Assembly (NCBI RefSeq): GCF_015356855.1
Contig: NZ_ARXR01000002.1
Location: forward strand, 62,001-126,000
Direction: 5' to 3'
Source of the DNA: Alloalcanivorax venustensis ISO4
Lineage (GTDB): Bacteria > Pseudomonadota > Gammaproteobacteria > Pseudomonadales > Alcanivoracaceae
DNA length: 64,000 nucleotides
Shown here piece by piece: positions 24,295-33,264 of this stretch. The notes under the pieces are model-generated. The model worked only from the letters and a program-made list of their open reading frames with translations. It had not been told where the DNA came from and searched no databases. A program made the translations under genes and the position numbers. Numbering within the stretch: position 1 is the first letter of the stretch; each line of letters opens with the position of its first letter.

Positions 24295-25105
24295 CAATGA
24301 GCTGGTGTCGGCGATAGAAGTCATAAACGGCCCGGGTAAAGGTATCGGGGGCGGACAGGAACGGCACATGGGCGACCTGCTCGATCAGCGCGGTGTCGCC
24401 GCGCTCGTTCAGCAGCGGCTCGACCGCGGCCATGGCCGCCGCCGGCACGATGTTGTCGCGCGCGCCGAAGATCATACGCAGCGGCACTTCCAGCGCCGCC
24501 AGGTCGCCGCGCAGGTCGGTGTCGCGCAGAATCGCGAGCCCTTCGCGCAGCGCCCGGTGGGCGGGCAGCCCGCAGAAGTAGAGAATCTCCTTAAGCCGCG
24601 CCACGTCCTGGCGCATGCTCTCGGCACCCTTGCAGTTGAGCGCCAGGAAGCGCACCAGGGTGCCTTCGTAATCCTCGCGGCACATCTGCTCGAAGGCGTT
24701 GAAGATGTCCGGCTTCATCGCCGCCGGCCAGTCGTCGGCGGCGGTGAAGCGCGGCGTGGTGGCCACCGTGACCACCGATTGCACCCGGTCCGGGTGATCC
24801 AGCGCCAGCCGCAACGCCACCAGCCCGCCCAGGGACCAACCCAGCAGATGGGCGCGCGCCGGCATCACCGCGGCCACCTGGTCGGCCAGAAAGTCCAGGG
24901 TGTAGGGGTCATTGGGCAGCGGGCTCTGCCCCATCCCCGGCAGGTCCACCACCGTGACCCGGAAGCGTTCCAGCAGCGCCGGCACGATGTCGTCGAAGAC
25001 GATGGCGTGCAGGCCCCAGCCGTGGATCAGCACGATGTCCCGGGCCTGGTCGTCGCTGACGCCAGTGGCCTTGTAGGTGTTGTGGAAAGGAATCAGACGC
25101 GGCAT
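24287..25105 (-). CDS. bioH: Pimeloyl-ACP methyl ester esterase BioH
   Basis: BioH hydrolyses pimeloyl-ACP methyl ester, ending chain growth for biotin. The 272-residue alpha/beta hydrolase has LIHGWGLHA (oxyanion HGWG), nucleophile Ser91 in LLGWSLGGL, Asp in [10 protein letters not shown] and His in [12 protein letters not shown]. It lies between bioF and bioC, overlapping bioF by 13 bases and bioC by 8. Operon position separates it from generic hydrolases. Confidence 0.93.
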   Translation of the reverse strand: MPRLIPFHNTYKATGVSDDQARDIVLIHGWGLHAIVFDDIVPALLERFRVTVVDLPGMGQSPLPNDPYTLDFLADQVAAVMPARAHLLGWSLGGLVALRLALDHPDRVQSVVTVATTPRFTAADDWPAAMKPDIFNAFEQMCREDYEGTLVRFLALNCKGAESMRQDVARLKEILYFCGLPAHRALREGLAILRDTDLRGDLAALEVPLRMIFGARDNIVPAAAMAAVEPLLNERGDTALIEQVAHVPFLSAPDTFTRAVYDFYRRHQLIDG

Positions 25106-26250
25106 GCATTGTCCTCCAGGGCGCCCAGCAGACGGTCCACGTCCGCCTCCCGGTGCGCGGCGGAAAGGGTGACGCGCAGGCGAGCCTGGCCCTCCGGCAC
25201 GGTGGGCGGGCGGATCGCGGACACCAGCACGCCGTGCGCCGCCAGGGCGCGGCTCAGCGCCAGCGCGGCGCCGTCGTCGCCGATCAGGATCGGCTGAATG
25301 GGGGTGTCGGAATCCATCAACGTATAGCCCAGCTCGGCGGCGCCACGGCGGAACCGCTGGATCAGGGCGTTCAGATGCGCCCGGCGCTGCGGTTCACGGC
25401 GCGCCTTGTCCAGGCTCACCAGGGTGGCGGCGGCCACGGCGGCGGGCATGGCGGTGGTGTAGACATAGGTGCGGGCGAACTGGATCAGGGTTTCGATCAG
25501 TTCGTTGGAGCCGGCCACAAAGGCGCCGGCGGTGCCCAGCGCCTTGCCGAGGGTGCCCATGTAGACCGGCACCCGCCCATTGACCCCCTGCGCGAACGCG
25601 GTGCCCCGGCCCTGGCCGTCCAGCACGCCCAGGCCGTGGGCGTCGTCCACCATCAACCAGGCATCGTCCGCTTCGCAGGCGTCCAGATAGGCGGCCAGCG
25701 GCGCCTGGTCGCCGTCCATGCTAAACACACCGTCGGTGACCACCAGCTTGCGCCCGGCGTCGCTGCGCGCCAGCTGTCCGGCCAGGGCGGCGGCATCGTT
25801 GTGGGCGAAGCGCCGGAAGCGGGCGCCGCTGAGCAGGCCCGCGTCCAGCAGGGAGGCGTGGTTAAGGCGGTCCTGAAAAAGAGCGTCGCCCTTGCCGACC
25901 AGGGCGGTGATGGCGCCGATATTGGCCATGTAGCCGGTGGAGAACAGCAGCGCCCGCTCGCGACCGGTGTGCGCCGCCAGGGCCTCTTCCAGCTGCTGGT
26001 GCGGACGCTGGTGGCCGCACACCAGGTGGGAGGCGCCGCTGCCCACGCCCCAGCGGTCGGCGGCGTCGCGGAACGCCGCCACCACCTCCGGGTCGCCGGC
26101 CAGGCCCAGGTAGTCGTTGGCGCAGAAGTTCAGATGTTCGCGGCCGTCCACCACCGCGGTGCGGCCACAGGGGCCGTCCATCAGCGTCGGCTGGCGGAAG
26201 CGCTGCCGGGCGCGCCGTTCGTCCAGGCGCGCCGTGAGATCGAAAGCCAA
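25093..26250 (-). CDS. bioF: 8-amino-7-oxononanoate synthase
   Basis: BioF is a PLP enzyme that condenses pimeloyl-ACP with alanine to KAPA. From the TTG start at 26248-26250 it has 385 residues, nearly the E. coli length, and the PLP lysine falls at K236 in GTLGKALGT, as in E. coli. Other blocks are [24 protein letters not shown] and [12 protein letters not shown]. The TTG follows GGAG by 8 bases; no in-frame ATG or GTG fits better. It lies 19 bases after bioB. Confidence 0.95.
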   Translation of the reverse strand: MAFDLTARLDERRARQRFRQPTLMDGPCGRTAVVDGREHLNFCANDYLGLAGDPEVVAAFRDAADRWGVGSGASHLVCGHQRPHQQLEEALAAHTGRERALLFSTGYMANIGAITALVGKGDALFQDRLNHASLLDAGLLSGARFRRFAHNDAAALAGQLARSDAGRKLVVTDGVFSMDGDQAPLAAYLDACEADDAWLMVDDAHGLGVLDGQGRGTAFAQGVNGRVPVYMGTLGKALGTAGAFVAGSNELIETLIQFARTYVYTTAMPAAVAAATLVSLDKARREPQRRAHLNALIQRFRRGAAELGYTLMDSDTPIQPILIGDDGAALALSRALAAHGVLVSAIRPPTVPEGQARLRVTLSAAHREADVDRLLGALEDNACRV

Positions 26251-26269
26251 GGGAGTGACTCCGCGCGGT

Positions 26270-27439
26270 TCAGGCGTCCAGCTTCCGGTGGGCAGGGCGG
26301 CCGGTGTCCTTGTCCAGCACGTGCTTGGCGCCGCGCCGGCTCTGCCCGCTGTACGCCAGCGCATCGTGGTACAAGCCGCTCTGCGCCGCTTCGTTCTCCG
26401 CCACTTGCTGGCGCAGCGCTTCCTCGTGGGCCTCGTCGGAGGCTTCGTGGCGCGGGTCCAGGGAATGGATGCCCAGGCGCTGGAACAGCTGATGGTCGTG
26501 GGTGGCTTCCGGGTTGTCGGTGGTCAGCAGACGCTCGCCGTAGAACATGGAGTTGGCGCCGGCCATGAAGCACAGGGCCTGGGCCTCGTCGTTCATCTCC
26601 TGGCGCCCGGCGGCCAGCCGCACATAGGACTTGGGCATCAGAATCCGCGCCACCGCCACGGTGCGCACGAACTCGAACGGGTCCAGATCGTCCACGTCGG
26701 ACAGCGGCGTGCCTTCGATCTTCACCAGCATGTTGATCGGCACCGACTCCGGATGCTCCGGCAGGTTGGCCAGCTGCTGCAGCAGGCCGACCCGGTCGTT
26801 GCGGTTCTCACCCATGCCGACGATGCCGCCGCAGCACACCTTCATGCCGGCGTCGCGCACATTGGCCAGGGTGGTCAGGCGGTCGCTGTAGGTACGGGTG
26901 GTGATCACCTGGCCGTAGTATTCCGGCGAGGTGTCCAGGTTATGGTTGTAGTAGTCCAGGCCGGCCTCGGCCAGGCTCTGTGCCTGCCCCTCGTCGAGCA
27001 TGCCCAGGGTCATGCATGTTTCCAGCCCCAGGGATTTCACCTGGCGCACCATGTCCAGCACATAGGGCATGTCCTTGGCGCGCGGGCTGCGCCAGGCGGC
27101 CCCCATGCAGAAGCGCGAAGCGCCTTTTTCCTTGGCGGCGCGCGCCTCTTCCAGCACCCGCTCCACTTCCAACAGCTTCTCTTTTTCCAGCTCGGTGTTG
27201 TAGTGGCCGGACTGGGAGCAGTACTTGCAGTCTTCCGGGCAGGCGCCGGTCTTGATCGACAGCAGCGTGCTGACCTGCACCGCGTTGGGATCGAAGTGCT
27301 GGCGGTGCACGGAGGCGGCCCGGAACAGCAGGTCGTTGAACGGCAGGGTGAATAGCGCCTCGATCTCACCGCGGTGCCAATCGTGGCGTACGGCGTTCGG
27401 GGCGGCGTCGGACAGGGGCGTGGCGGCGGCTACAGTCAT
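26270..27439 (-). CDS. bioB: Biotin synthase
   Basis: BioB is the radical-SAM enzyme that inserts sulfur into dethiobiotin. The 389-residue protein has the 4Fe-4S motif CPEDCKYC (Cys67, Cys71, Cys74) and [16 protein letters not shown]-type blocks. [11 protein letters not shown] carries the Arg that ligates the 2Fe-2S cluster. The C-terminal ~40 residues (charged, ending AHRKLDA) extend beyond E. coli BioB (346). ATG 27439 follows GAGAGA. It is first of bioBFHCD; bioA is not in this window. Confidence 0.97.
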   Translation of the reverse strand: MTVAAATPLSDAAPNAVRHDWHRGEIEALFTLPFNDLLFRAASVHRQHFDPNAVQVSTLLSIKTGACPEDCKYCSQSGHYNTELEKEKLLEVERVLEEARAAKEKGASRFCMGAAWRSPRAKDMPYVLDMVRQVKSLGLETCMTLGMLDEGQAQSLAEAGLDYYNHNLDTSPEYYGQVITTRTYSDRLTTLANVRDAGMKVCCGGIVGMGENRNDRVGLLQQLANLPEHPESVPINMLVKIEGTPLSDVDDLDPFEFVRTVAVARILMPKSYVRLAAGRQEMNDEAQALCFMAGANSMFYGERLLTTDNPEATHDHQLFQRLGIHSLDPRHEASDEAHEEALRQQVAENEAAQSGLYHDALAYSGQSRRGAKHVLDKDTGRPAHRKLDA

Positions 27440-27467
27440 GATGAAATCTCTCTGAACAGTCCGCATC

Positions 27468-27495
27468 AGACTAGCAGCACGCCGGCCCCTGTCAA
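27468..27495 (-). promoter_or_regulatory. Promoter for the bio operon
   Basis: On the minus strand a perfect TTGACA (27490-27495) is followed after 16 bases by TAGTCT (27468-27473), predicting a start near 27461 and a leader of about 22 bases before the chosen bioB start. Confidence 0.6.
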
Positions 27496-27514
27496 CTTCC
27501 AAGAAGCAACAAGG

Positions 27515-27541
27515 TTAACCAATGATCATTTATTAACCAAT
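27515..27541 (-). promoter_or_regulatory. Direct repeat ATTGGTTAA upstream of the bio promoter
   Basis: ATTGGTTAA occurs twice on the minus strand (27533-27541 and 27515-27523), 18 bases apart, in an AT-rich patch just above the bioB -35. The first is extended to a GGTTAACC palindrome. It differs from the E. coli BirA operator, which is inverted and overlaps the promoter. It could be a regulator site. Confidence 0.35.
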
Positions 27542-27548
27542 TATGCTC

Positions 27549-29741
27549 CTAAAAGTTGTAGTTGAGCTTGAGGCTGTACTGACGGGCGTCGCCGTAGTAG
27601 CCGCCGTTATAGAAGCCCAGGTTGTTGTAGTACTTCTCGTCGGTGAGGTTGCTGACATTGGCGGTCACCGCCAGGGCCGGGCTGAAGCGGTAGCGGGCCA
27701 TCAGGTCCACCAGGGTGTAGCTGTCCTGGACGAATTTGTATTGACCACTCTGGCCCGGGCGGTCGACGAAGGCGTAGATCTGGTTCTGCCAGGCCACGCC
27801 GGCGCCGACCGTCAGGCCGTCAAACCGGCCGCTCAACCGGTAGCGGGTGGACAGGCGCACCATCTCTTCCGGGGAGGTGGTGTTCAGCTCGTCGCCGTCC
27901 GGGTCCTCGGTGACCCGGTGGGTGTAGCCGGCCAGCATCTGCCAGCGCGGCAGGATCTCGCCGGAGGCGGTCAGCTCGAAGCCGTTGGTCTGGGCGCCGT
28001 CCACGGCCCGGTAGGCCTCGGAATTGGGCGGTCCGCCGGGGATCGGCTGGCCGGTGCCCTCGGCCAGGTTGTCCTGATCGACGCGGAACACCGCGACGCT
28101 GGTGTTCAAGCGGCCGTCGCGGAACTCGCTCTTCAGACCCGCCTCGTAACTGTTGCCCTCTTCCGGATCGAGTATCCGGTTGTTCAGGTCCCGCTGGGTT
28201 TGTGGCTGGAAGATGCTGGTGTAGCTGGCGTAGACGGAGTGCCGGTCGGTGAGGTCGTACACCACGCCGGCGAAGGGCACCACTTCCCCGTTTTCCTGGT
28301 AGCGCTCGGCGAAGTCTCCGCTCCAGTTGAAGCCGCCCCGGTCGACGCGCCAATCCACCACGCGGGCGCCGGTGATCACCGCCAGATCGTCGGTGGGTTT
28401 AAAGCGGGCGGTGGCGTACAGGCCGGTCTGTGAGGCGCGCTCGTTTTCGTCGGTGTTGATATCCCCCCACAGCGGCTTGGCCCGGTCGCCGTCCCAGGTA
28501 AAGAGATTGTCCAGAGTGCTGTCGAAGTTCACCGAGGGCTGCCCGATGTAGTCGACCTTGCTGCGCGAATAGCTGGCGCCGACGATCAGCTCGTGGTGCC
28601 GGCCGAACAATTCGAAAGGCCCGTTGGCGTAGGCGTCGAAGGTATGCTGCTTCTTGTCCTCCAGGTAGCGGCCGGACCAGAACGTGAGCCCGCTGCCGTC
28701 GCGGTTCAGGGTGCCGCCGCCGGCGGAGGCCAGCTGGGCGTCGTAGTTGTTTTCCTGGTAAGTGTAGGCCAGCTTGCCGTACCAGCCGCTGCTGAACTGG
28801 TGCTCCAGATTGACGAAGGCGGTGCGGGCTTCCTGGGCCCAGCTGCTCCAGTCGGTGGCCGGGTTGGTGTCCCGGTCCAGATCGGCGATGCCGCCGTCGC
28901 TGTAGAACAGCGGCACGCCGCCCCAGGTGGAGCCTTCCGGGTCGTAGTCCATGGAATCCACGCCCAGGGTGATCATGGTGTCCTCGGACAGGTCCGCCTC
29001 GATAACGCCGTAGAACACCTGCTTTTCATTCTCGTAATGATCGAGAAAAGACTCGCCCTGCTGGTAAGCGGTGACGAAGCGGCCGCGTACCCGGCCGTCT
29101 TCGGTCAGCGGGCCGCCCAGGTCCAGCTCGCCCCGGTAGCCGTCCCAGCTGTTGGCTGAAAGGCCCGCCTGGCCGGCGAATTCCCGGGTGGGTTTCTTGC
29201 GCACCAGGTTGATGGTGGCGGACGGGTTGCCGATGCCGTGCAGCAGGCCGCTGGCGCCGCGCAGCACTTCGATGCGGTCGTAGATAAAGGTGTCCGCGTG
29301 GGCGCTCTGCTTGCCCAGGGTGCTGCTGCGCATGGACGGCATGCCGTCATAGAGAAAATTGGTGATCTCGAAGCCGCGGGCGCTGAAGGTGAGCCGTTCG
29401 GTGTCCTGGGCGTTGACGGTGACGCCGGGGGTCCGCTGCATCACCTCGGCGACGCTGTTGAGGTCGAAGTCCTCCATCTGCTCACGGGTGATCACGGTCA
29501 CCGACTGGGGCGTTTCCCGGGGCGAGAGCACCATGCGGGTGGCGGTGTTGCTGGCGCCGCTGGTGTAGCTGCCGGACCCTTCCGTGATCATGCCGGCGTC
29601 ATAACCGTCCACCGAAGTGCCGACCACGTCGACGGCGTCCAGCTCGTGGGTGTCATCGGTATCGTCGTCGGCGGCGTACAGGTTGGCGCTACCGGCCAGG
29701 ATCAGACAGATGGAGAGGCGGGTAAAACGTAACGCAGACAT
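27549..29741 (-). CDS. TonB-dependent siderophore receptor
   Basis: This outer-membrane receptor takes up a ferric siderophore with energy from TonB. The 730-residue protein has a Sec signal (MSALRFTRLSICLILAGSANLYA) and a plug domain with TPQSVTVITREQMEDFDLNS and EVLRGASGLLHGIGNPSATIN. A 22-strand barrel follows, ending in the aromatic C-terminus YSLKLNYNF. FhuE/FpvA-like plug motifs suggest a hydroxamate-type siderophore, but the ligand is not proven. ATG 29741 follows GGGGGA. A Fur box lies 65 bases upstream. It separates bioB from comF, which are often closer neighbours. Confidence 0.93.
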   Translation of the reverse strand: MSALRFTRLSICLILAGSANLYAADDDTDDTHELDAVDVVGTSVDGYDAGMITEGSGSYTSGASNTATRMVLSPRETPQSVTVITREQMEDFDLNSVAEVMQRTPGVTVNAQDTERLTFSARGFEITNFLYDGMPSMRSSTLGKQSAHADTFIYDRIEVLRGASGLLHGIGNPSATINLVRKKPTREFAGQAGLSANSWDGYRGELDLGGPLTEDGRVRGRFVTAYQQGESFLDHYENEKQVFYGVIEADLSEDTMITLGVDSMDYDPEGSTWGGVPLFYSDGGIADLDRDTNPATDWSSWAQEARTAFVNLEHQFSSGWYGKLAYTYQENNYDAQLASAGGGTLNRDGSGLTFWSGRYLEDKKQHTFDAYANGPFELFGRHHELIVGASYSRSKVDYIGQPSVNFDSTLDNLFTWDGDRAKPLWGDINTDENERASQTGLYATARFKPTDDLAVITGARVVDWRVDRGGFNWSGDFAERYQENGEVVPFAGVVYDLTDRHSVYASYTSIFQPQTQRDLNNRILDPEEGNSYEAGLKSEFRDGRLNTSVAVFRVDQDNLAEGTGQPIPGGPPNSEAYRAVDGAQTNGFELTASGEILPRWQMLAGYTHRVTEDPDGDELNTTSPEEMVRLSTRYRLSGRFDGLTVGAGVAWQNQIYAFVDRPGQSGQYKFVQDSYTLVDLMARYRFSPALAVTANVSNLTDEKYYNNLGFYNGGYYGDARQYSLKLNYNF

Positions 29742-29805
29742 AGCAGTCCCCCAGTTGGTGTTTTCGACGATGGCTGGGGTGGACCTGGCTACGTCACTGG
29801 GCGGC

Positions 29806-29824
29806 AATGATAACCATTCTTATC
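29806..29824 (-). promoter_or_regulatory. Fur box upstream of the TonB receptor
   Basis: AATGATAACCATTCTTATC on the plus strand matches the Fur consensus core AATGATAATCATT at 12 of 13 positions. It lies 65 bases before the receptor start. Iron-bound Fur (gene at 4671) would repress the receptor. Confidence 0.8.
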
Positions 29825-29975
29825 TTCATGTCAAAAATACGTGAACCCGCTGCTACTTGGCTTACCGGATTTCCAGCCATGACCTACACGGCTTTGGGCC
29901 GATGTCGGCTGGGCAGGGCCCGGCCGCCGCGCCGATGATGATGGCACCCGACACCAAGGAAGACGGAGGACACGG

Positions 29976-30653
29976 ATGTTGTTCGACCTTGCCGAACCCT
30001 GCCTGCTGTGCGGCCGGCGCAGCCCGCAGGGCCTTTGCCGGTTGTGCGCCGGCGAGCTGCGTGACGGCGGCGCCCTGTACGACCCGCTCTGCCGCTGCGG
30101 GCTGCCAGGCACCGAGCAAGGGGGGCTGTGCGGACGCTGCCTGCGGCGGCCGCCGCCGTTCACCAGTACCTACTGCCACTGGGTCTATCAGTTTCCGCTG
30201 GACCGGCTGATCAACGCCTACAAGCACAGGGGCTGCCTGCCGGCGGAACGGGCCCTGGAACCCTTGCTGCGCGAGCAGCCGCTGCCCTGGCCGGACGCCG
30301 AGGTGCTCTGCCCCCTGCCCGCCCACTGGCGGCGCCGGCTGGCCAGGGGCTTCGACCAGGCGGAGCGGCTGGCGCTGATACTGGCCCGCCACTGGCAGCG
30401 TCCGGTGGCGCCGCTGCTGCTGCGCCACCGGCCCACCGGCCATCAGCAGGGGCTGGGCCGCGCGGAACGGGTGCGCAACCTGCGCCACGCCTTCCTGGCG
30501 CGGCCCGGCGCCCAATACCGCCGGATTCTGCTGATCGACGATGTGATGACCACCGGCACCTCCGCCCGCGCCGCCAGCCGTGCCCTGCTGGAAGGCGGCG
30601 CCAAGGAAGTGCGCGTCTGGGCCCTGGCGAGAACCCTGCAGCAAGAGCGCTAA
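29976..30653 (+). CDS. comF: ComF family phosphoribosyltransferase-like protein
   Basis: ComF proteins are needed for DNA uptake during natural transformation in several bacteria; a cytosolic role with the translocating strand is proposed. The 225-residue protein has an N-terminal zinc-ribbon-like region with paired cysteines (PCLLCG, LCRLC, CRCG, LCGRC, about 9-60). A PRTase domain contains RGFDQAERLALILA and the PRPP loop ILLIDDVMTTGTS near 187-199. Adjacency to bio genes is common in gammaproteobacteria. Confidence 0.92.
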   Translation: MLFDLAEPCLLCGRRSPQGLCRLCAGELRDGGALYDPLCRCGLPGTEQGGLCGRCLRRPPPFTSTYCHWVYQFPLDRLINAYKHRGCLPAERALEPLLREQPLPWPDAEVLCPLPAHWRRRLARGFDQAERLALILARHWQRPVAPLLLRHRPTGHQQGLGRAERVRNLRHAFLARPGAQYRRILLIDDVMTTGTSARAASRALLEGGAKEVRVWALARTLQQER

Positions 30654-30674
30654 CGCCATCTACAAAGTACGGTT

Positions 30675-30735
30675 TGTGGGAGCGAGCCCGGCTCGCGAAA
30701 GGCCGCCAAAGGCGGCCGGCAGGATCCCAGAGACG
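30675..30735. repeat. Half copy of the palindromic repeat
   Basis: TGTGGGAGCGAGCCCGGCTC.., a GGCCGCC-GGCGGCC hairpin and the core GGCAGGATCCCAGAGAC match the left half of the 22612 and 61112 copies. The right half is degenerate and merges with the region before the ComB-like gene. Confidence 0.7.
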
Positions 30736-30810
30736 TTATTTTCGCCTGTCTGGCATCAGACACCACGGGTCCGTCATAATGCACGCTTCGTTCCGCAAAC
30801 GGTCGCGCCC

Positions 30811-31494
30811 ATGAAAATCAGCATCGCCCAAGGGCATAACCCGCCGCACAACATCAACGGCATCACCGTGATCATCGATGTGATCCGTGCCTTCACCACC
30901 AGCCACGAAGCGTTTCTGGGCGGTGCCAGCCATATCTACCCGGTGTCCAGCGCCGACGACGCTTTCCGGCTGCGCGAAGACTACCGGGAAGGCCTGCTGG
31001 TGGGCGAGGTGCAGGCGCTGCCCATCGACGGCTTCGACCACGGCAACTCGCCCTGGGAAATACGCCACACCGACGTGCGCGGCCGCTATCTGATCATGCG
31101 CACCACCAACGGCGTGGCCGCCACCCTGCGCGCCCGCGACAGCCGCCAGGTGCTGGTCGGCGCGCTGATCAATGCCGAAGCCACCGCCAACTACATCCGC
31201 GAACAGAACCCGGACACCGTGGTGCTGGTGGCGTCCCACCCCACCGGCGACGAGGATGTGGCCTGCGCGGAATACATCCGTGGCCTGCTGGGCGGCGAGG
31301 GCATCAGCCTGGAGCAGGCCCGCGAGCGCACCCGCAATGCCTTCGCGGCGAAGAAATTCCTGGACGGCAGCCACCCGCGCCTGCGCCCCCAGGACATCGA
31401 CATGGCCGCCTCCAGCGCCGGCCCGGACGCCCTGATCATGGGCGTGACCTACGAGCCGGTGCCGCGCATCGACGTGATCCGACGCGCCTCCTGA
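30811..31494 (+). CDS. 2-phosphosulfolactate phosphatase (ComB)-like protein
   Basis: The 227-residue protein resembles the ComB family, whose archaeal member makes sulfolactate in coenzyme M synthesis. The signature ITVIIDVIRAFTTSHEAFLGGA (about 17-38, shown in part) matches the family DVlRATTT block. RTTNGVAATLRAR and SHPTGDEDVACAEYIRGLL follow. Coenzyme M is not expected in this organism, so the substrate is uncertain. ATG 30811 gives the family N-terminus. A CATAAT at 30775-30780 could be its -10. No pathway partner is adjacent. Confidence 0.8.
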   Translation: MKISIAQGHNPPHNINGITVIIDVIRAFTTSHEAFLGGASHIYPVSSADDAFRLREDYREGLLVGEVQALPIDGFDHGNSPWEIRHTDVRGRYLIMRTTNGVAATLRARDSRQVLVGALINAEATANYIREQNPDTVVLVASHPTGDEDVACAEYIRGLLGGEGISLEQARERTRNAFAAKKFLDGSHPRLRPQDIDMAASSAGPDALIMGVTYEPVPRIDVIRRAS

Positions 31495-31590
31495 CCTTTT
31501 CCATCAACTCCGCCGCTCCCCTTGATCAATGACGGCCCGGCGGGCGCCTGATAGCGTCCCAGGGCATTAACTCATTGCCTGGGAAGCCTC

Positions 31591-32835
31591 ATGATCGAGT
31601 GGAACGAACAACAGCAGATGATCCAGAAGATGGTGCGCGACTTCGTGGCCAAGGAAGTGGTGCCCAACCTGGACGATATCGAATACAACGGCGTGCCGCC
31701 CTACGACATCCTGCGCAAGATGATCAAAACCTTCGGCATGGACGTGATGGCGACGCAGAACTACGAGAAGCAGATCGCCCGCGAGAAAGCCGCCGCCGAA
31801 AACGGCGAGGACGCCCCCACCAAGAAGAAGGACGGCCCCTCCGAGGGCGCCGGCGATCAGGCGGCGATGACCGTGATCCCGATCATCGAGCTGAGCCGCC
31901 ACGCCCAGGGGCTGGTCACCGCCATGGGCGTGTCCATGGGGCTCACCGGCGGCGCCATCATGAGCAAGGGCACCATCGAACAAAAAGAGCGCTGGGCGCT
32001 GCCGCTGCTGACCCTGGAGAAAGTGGGCGCCTGGGCGATCTCCGAGCCCAATTCCGGCTCCGACGCCTTCGGCCAGATGAAGACCCTGGCGAAGCGCGAC
32101 GGCAACGGCGGCTACATCATCAACGGCAGCAAGACCTGGATCACCAACGGCCCCTACGCCGACACCATCGTGCTGATCTGCAAGCTGGATGAGGAAGGCG
32201 TGGAACCCAAGGACCGCAAGATCGTGTCCTTTATTCTCGACGCCGGCATGGAAGGCCTGGAGCAGTCCAAGTCGTTCAAGAAGATGGGCATCGGCTCGTC
32301 ACCCACCGGCGAGCTGTTCTTCAGTGACCTGAAGGTGGGCGCCGACCGCCTGCTCGGCGGCAGCGAGACCAGCTACGGCCGCTCCGGCGCCAAGGCCACC
32401 TTCATGCAGGAACGCGCCGGCGTGGCCGCCATGGCCCTGGGGATGGTGGAGCGCGCGCTGGAACTGTCCACCGCCTACGCCCGTGACCGCGCCCAGTTCG
32501 GCCGCCCGATCGGCGACAACCAGTTGATTCAGCTGAAGCTGGCGAAGATGGAAGTGGCGCGCGCCAACCTGCAGAACATGGTGTTCCGCTATATCGAGAT
32601 GACCGCCGCCGGCAAGCAGATGAGCCTGGCGGAGGCCTCGGCGATGAAGCTGTACGCCGCCCAGACCGCCATGGAGGTGTCCACCGAGGCGGTCCAGGTG
32701 CACGGTGGCTACGGCTACATGCGCGAATCCCGCGTGGAGCAGCTGATGCGCGACGCCAAGATCCTGCAGATCTACGCAGGCACCGACGAGATGCAGATCA
32801 TCGCCATCGCCCGGGACCTGCTGGGCAGAGGCTGA
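31591..32835 (+). CDS. Acyl-CoA dehydrogenase with unusual catalytic site
   Basis: The 414-residue flavoprotein of the ACAD family oxidises acyl-CoA to trans-2-enoyl-CoA and passes electrons to ETF. FAD/substrate motifs are AWAISEPNSGSDAFG (about 147-161) and KTWITNGPYAD. RDRAQFGRPIGDNQ and VQVHGGYGYMRE follow. At the usual catalytic Glu of the YEGT motif this protein has Ala396 (IYAGTDEMQ). Glu274 in FMQERAGVAA is at the position used by isovaleryl-CoA/long-chain enzymes. A charged Lys/Glu/Asp-rich insertion (about 58-90) interrupts the N-terminal helices. GGAAG precedes ATG 31591. Confidence 0.92.
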   Translation: MIEWNEQQQMIQKMVRDFVAKEVVPNLDDIEYNGVPPYDILRKMIKTFGMDVMATQNYEKQIAREKAAAENGEDAPTKKKDGPSEGAGDQAAMTVIPIIELSRHAQGLVTAMGVSMGLTGGAIMSKGTIEQKERWALPLLTLEKVGAWAISEPNSGSDAFGQMKTLAKRDGNGGYIINGSKTWITNGPYADTIVLICKLDEEGVEPKDRKIVSFILDAGMEGLEQSKSFKKMGIGSSPTGELFFSDLKVGADRLLGGSETSYGRSGAKATFMQERAGVAAMALGMVERALELSTAYARDRAQFGRPIGDNQLIQLKLAKMEVARANLQNMVFRYIEMTAAGKQMSLAEASAMKLYAAQTAMEVSTEAVQVHGGYGYMRESRVEQLMRDAKILQIYAGTDEMQIIAIARDLLGRG

Positions 32836-32836
32836 G

Positions 32837-32895
32837 CGGCGCAAGCGGCAGGCTTGGAGCTTGCCGCTGGAAGCTTGTAGCCTTGAAGCTGCCAG
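32837..32895. repeat. Inverted-repeat stretch (GCTTG-rich) after the acyl-CoA dehydrogenase
   Basis: GCGGCAGG..CTTGCCGC (32841-32863 area) forms a stem of about 8 bp, followed by repeated AGCTTG/GAAGCTG words. It resembles dispersed GCTTGAAGC-type repeats common in related genomes. Similar words occur at 22585-22610 and 22800-22850. Confidence 0.4.
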
Positions 32896-32913
32896 CAACA
32901 AGGAGGATTCCCC

Positions 32914-33258
32914 ATGGCACTACAGCAACAGCATTGCGAAGCCTGCCGCGCCGACGCGCCCCGTATCAGCGATGAGGAGGCGGGCAAGCTGCGCGGCGAG
33001 ATTCCGGACTGGAAACAGGTGGAGGAAGACGGCGAAGAGAAACTGCAGCGCCAGTTCAAGTTCAAGGACTTCGCCCAGGCTCTCGCGTTCACCAACCAGG
33101 TCGGCGACCTGGCCGAAGAGGAGGGGCACCACCCTGCCCTGCTCACCGAATACGGCAAGGTCACGGTGACCTGGTGGACCCATAAGATCGGCGGTCTGCA
33201 CCGTAACGACTTCATCTGCGCGGCGAAGACCGACGCGCTGTTCGACGAAAGGACCTGA
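32914..33258 (+). CDS. phhB: Pterin-4a-carbinolamine dehydratase
   Basis: PhhB regenerates the tetrahydropterin cofactor after aromatic hydroxylation by dehydrating 4a-hydroxytetrahydrobiopterin. The 114-residue protein has the family active-site pattern in [20 protein letters not shown] and [12 protein letters not shown] (about 70-102). GGAGG lies just upstream of ATG 32914. Its usual partner phhA (phenylalanine hydroxylase) is not next to it, so it may serve another pterin pathway or act from a distance. Confidence 0.93.
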   Translation: MALQQQHCEACRADAPRISDEEAGKLRGEIPDWKQVEEDGEEKLQRQFKFKDFAQALAFTNQVGDLAEEEGHHPALLTEYGKVTVTWWTHKIGGLHRNDFICAAKTDALFDERT

Positions 33259-33264
33259 GGTCGA

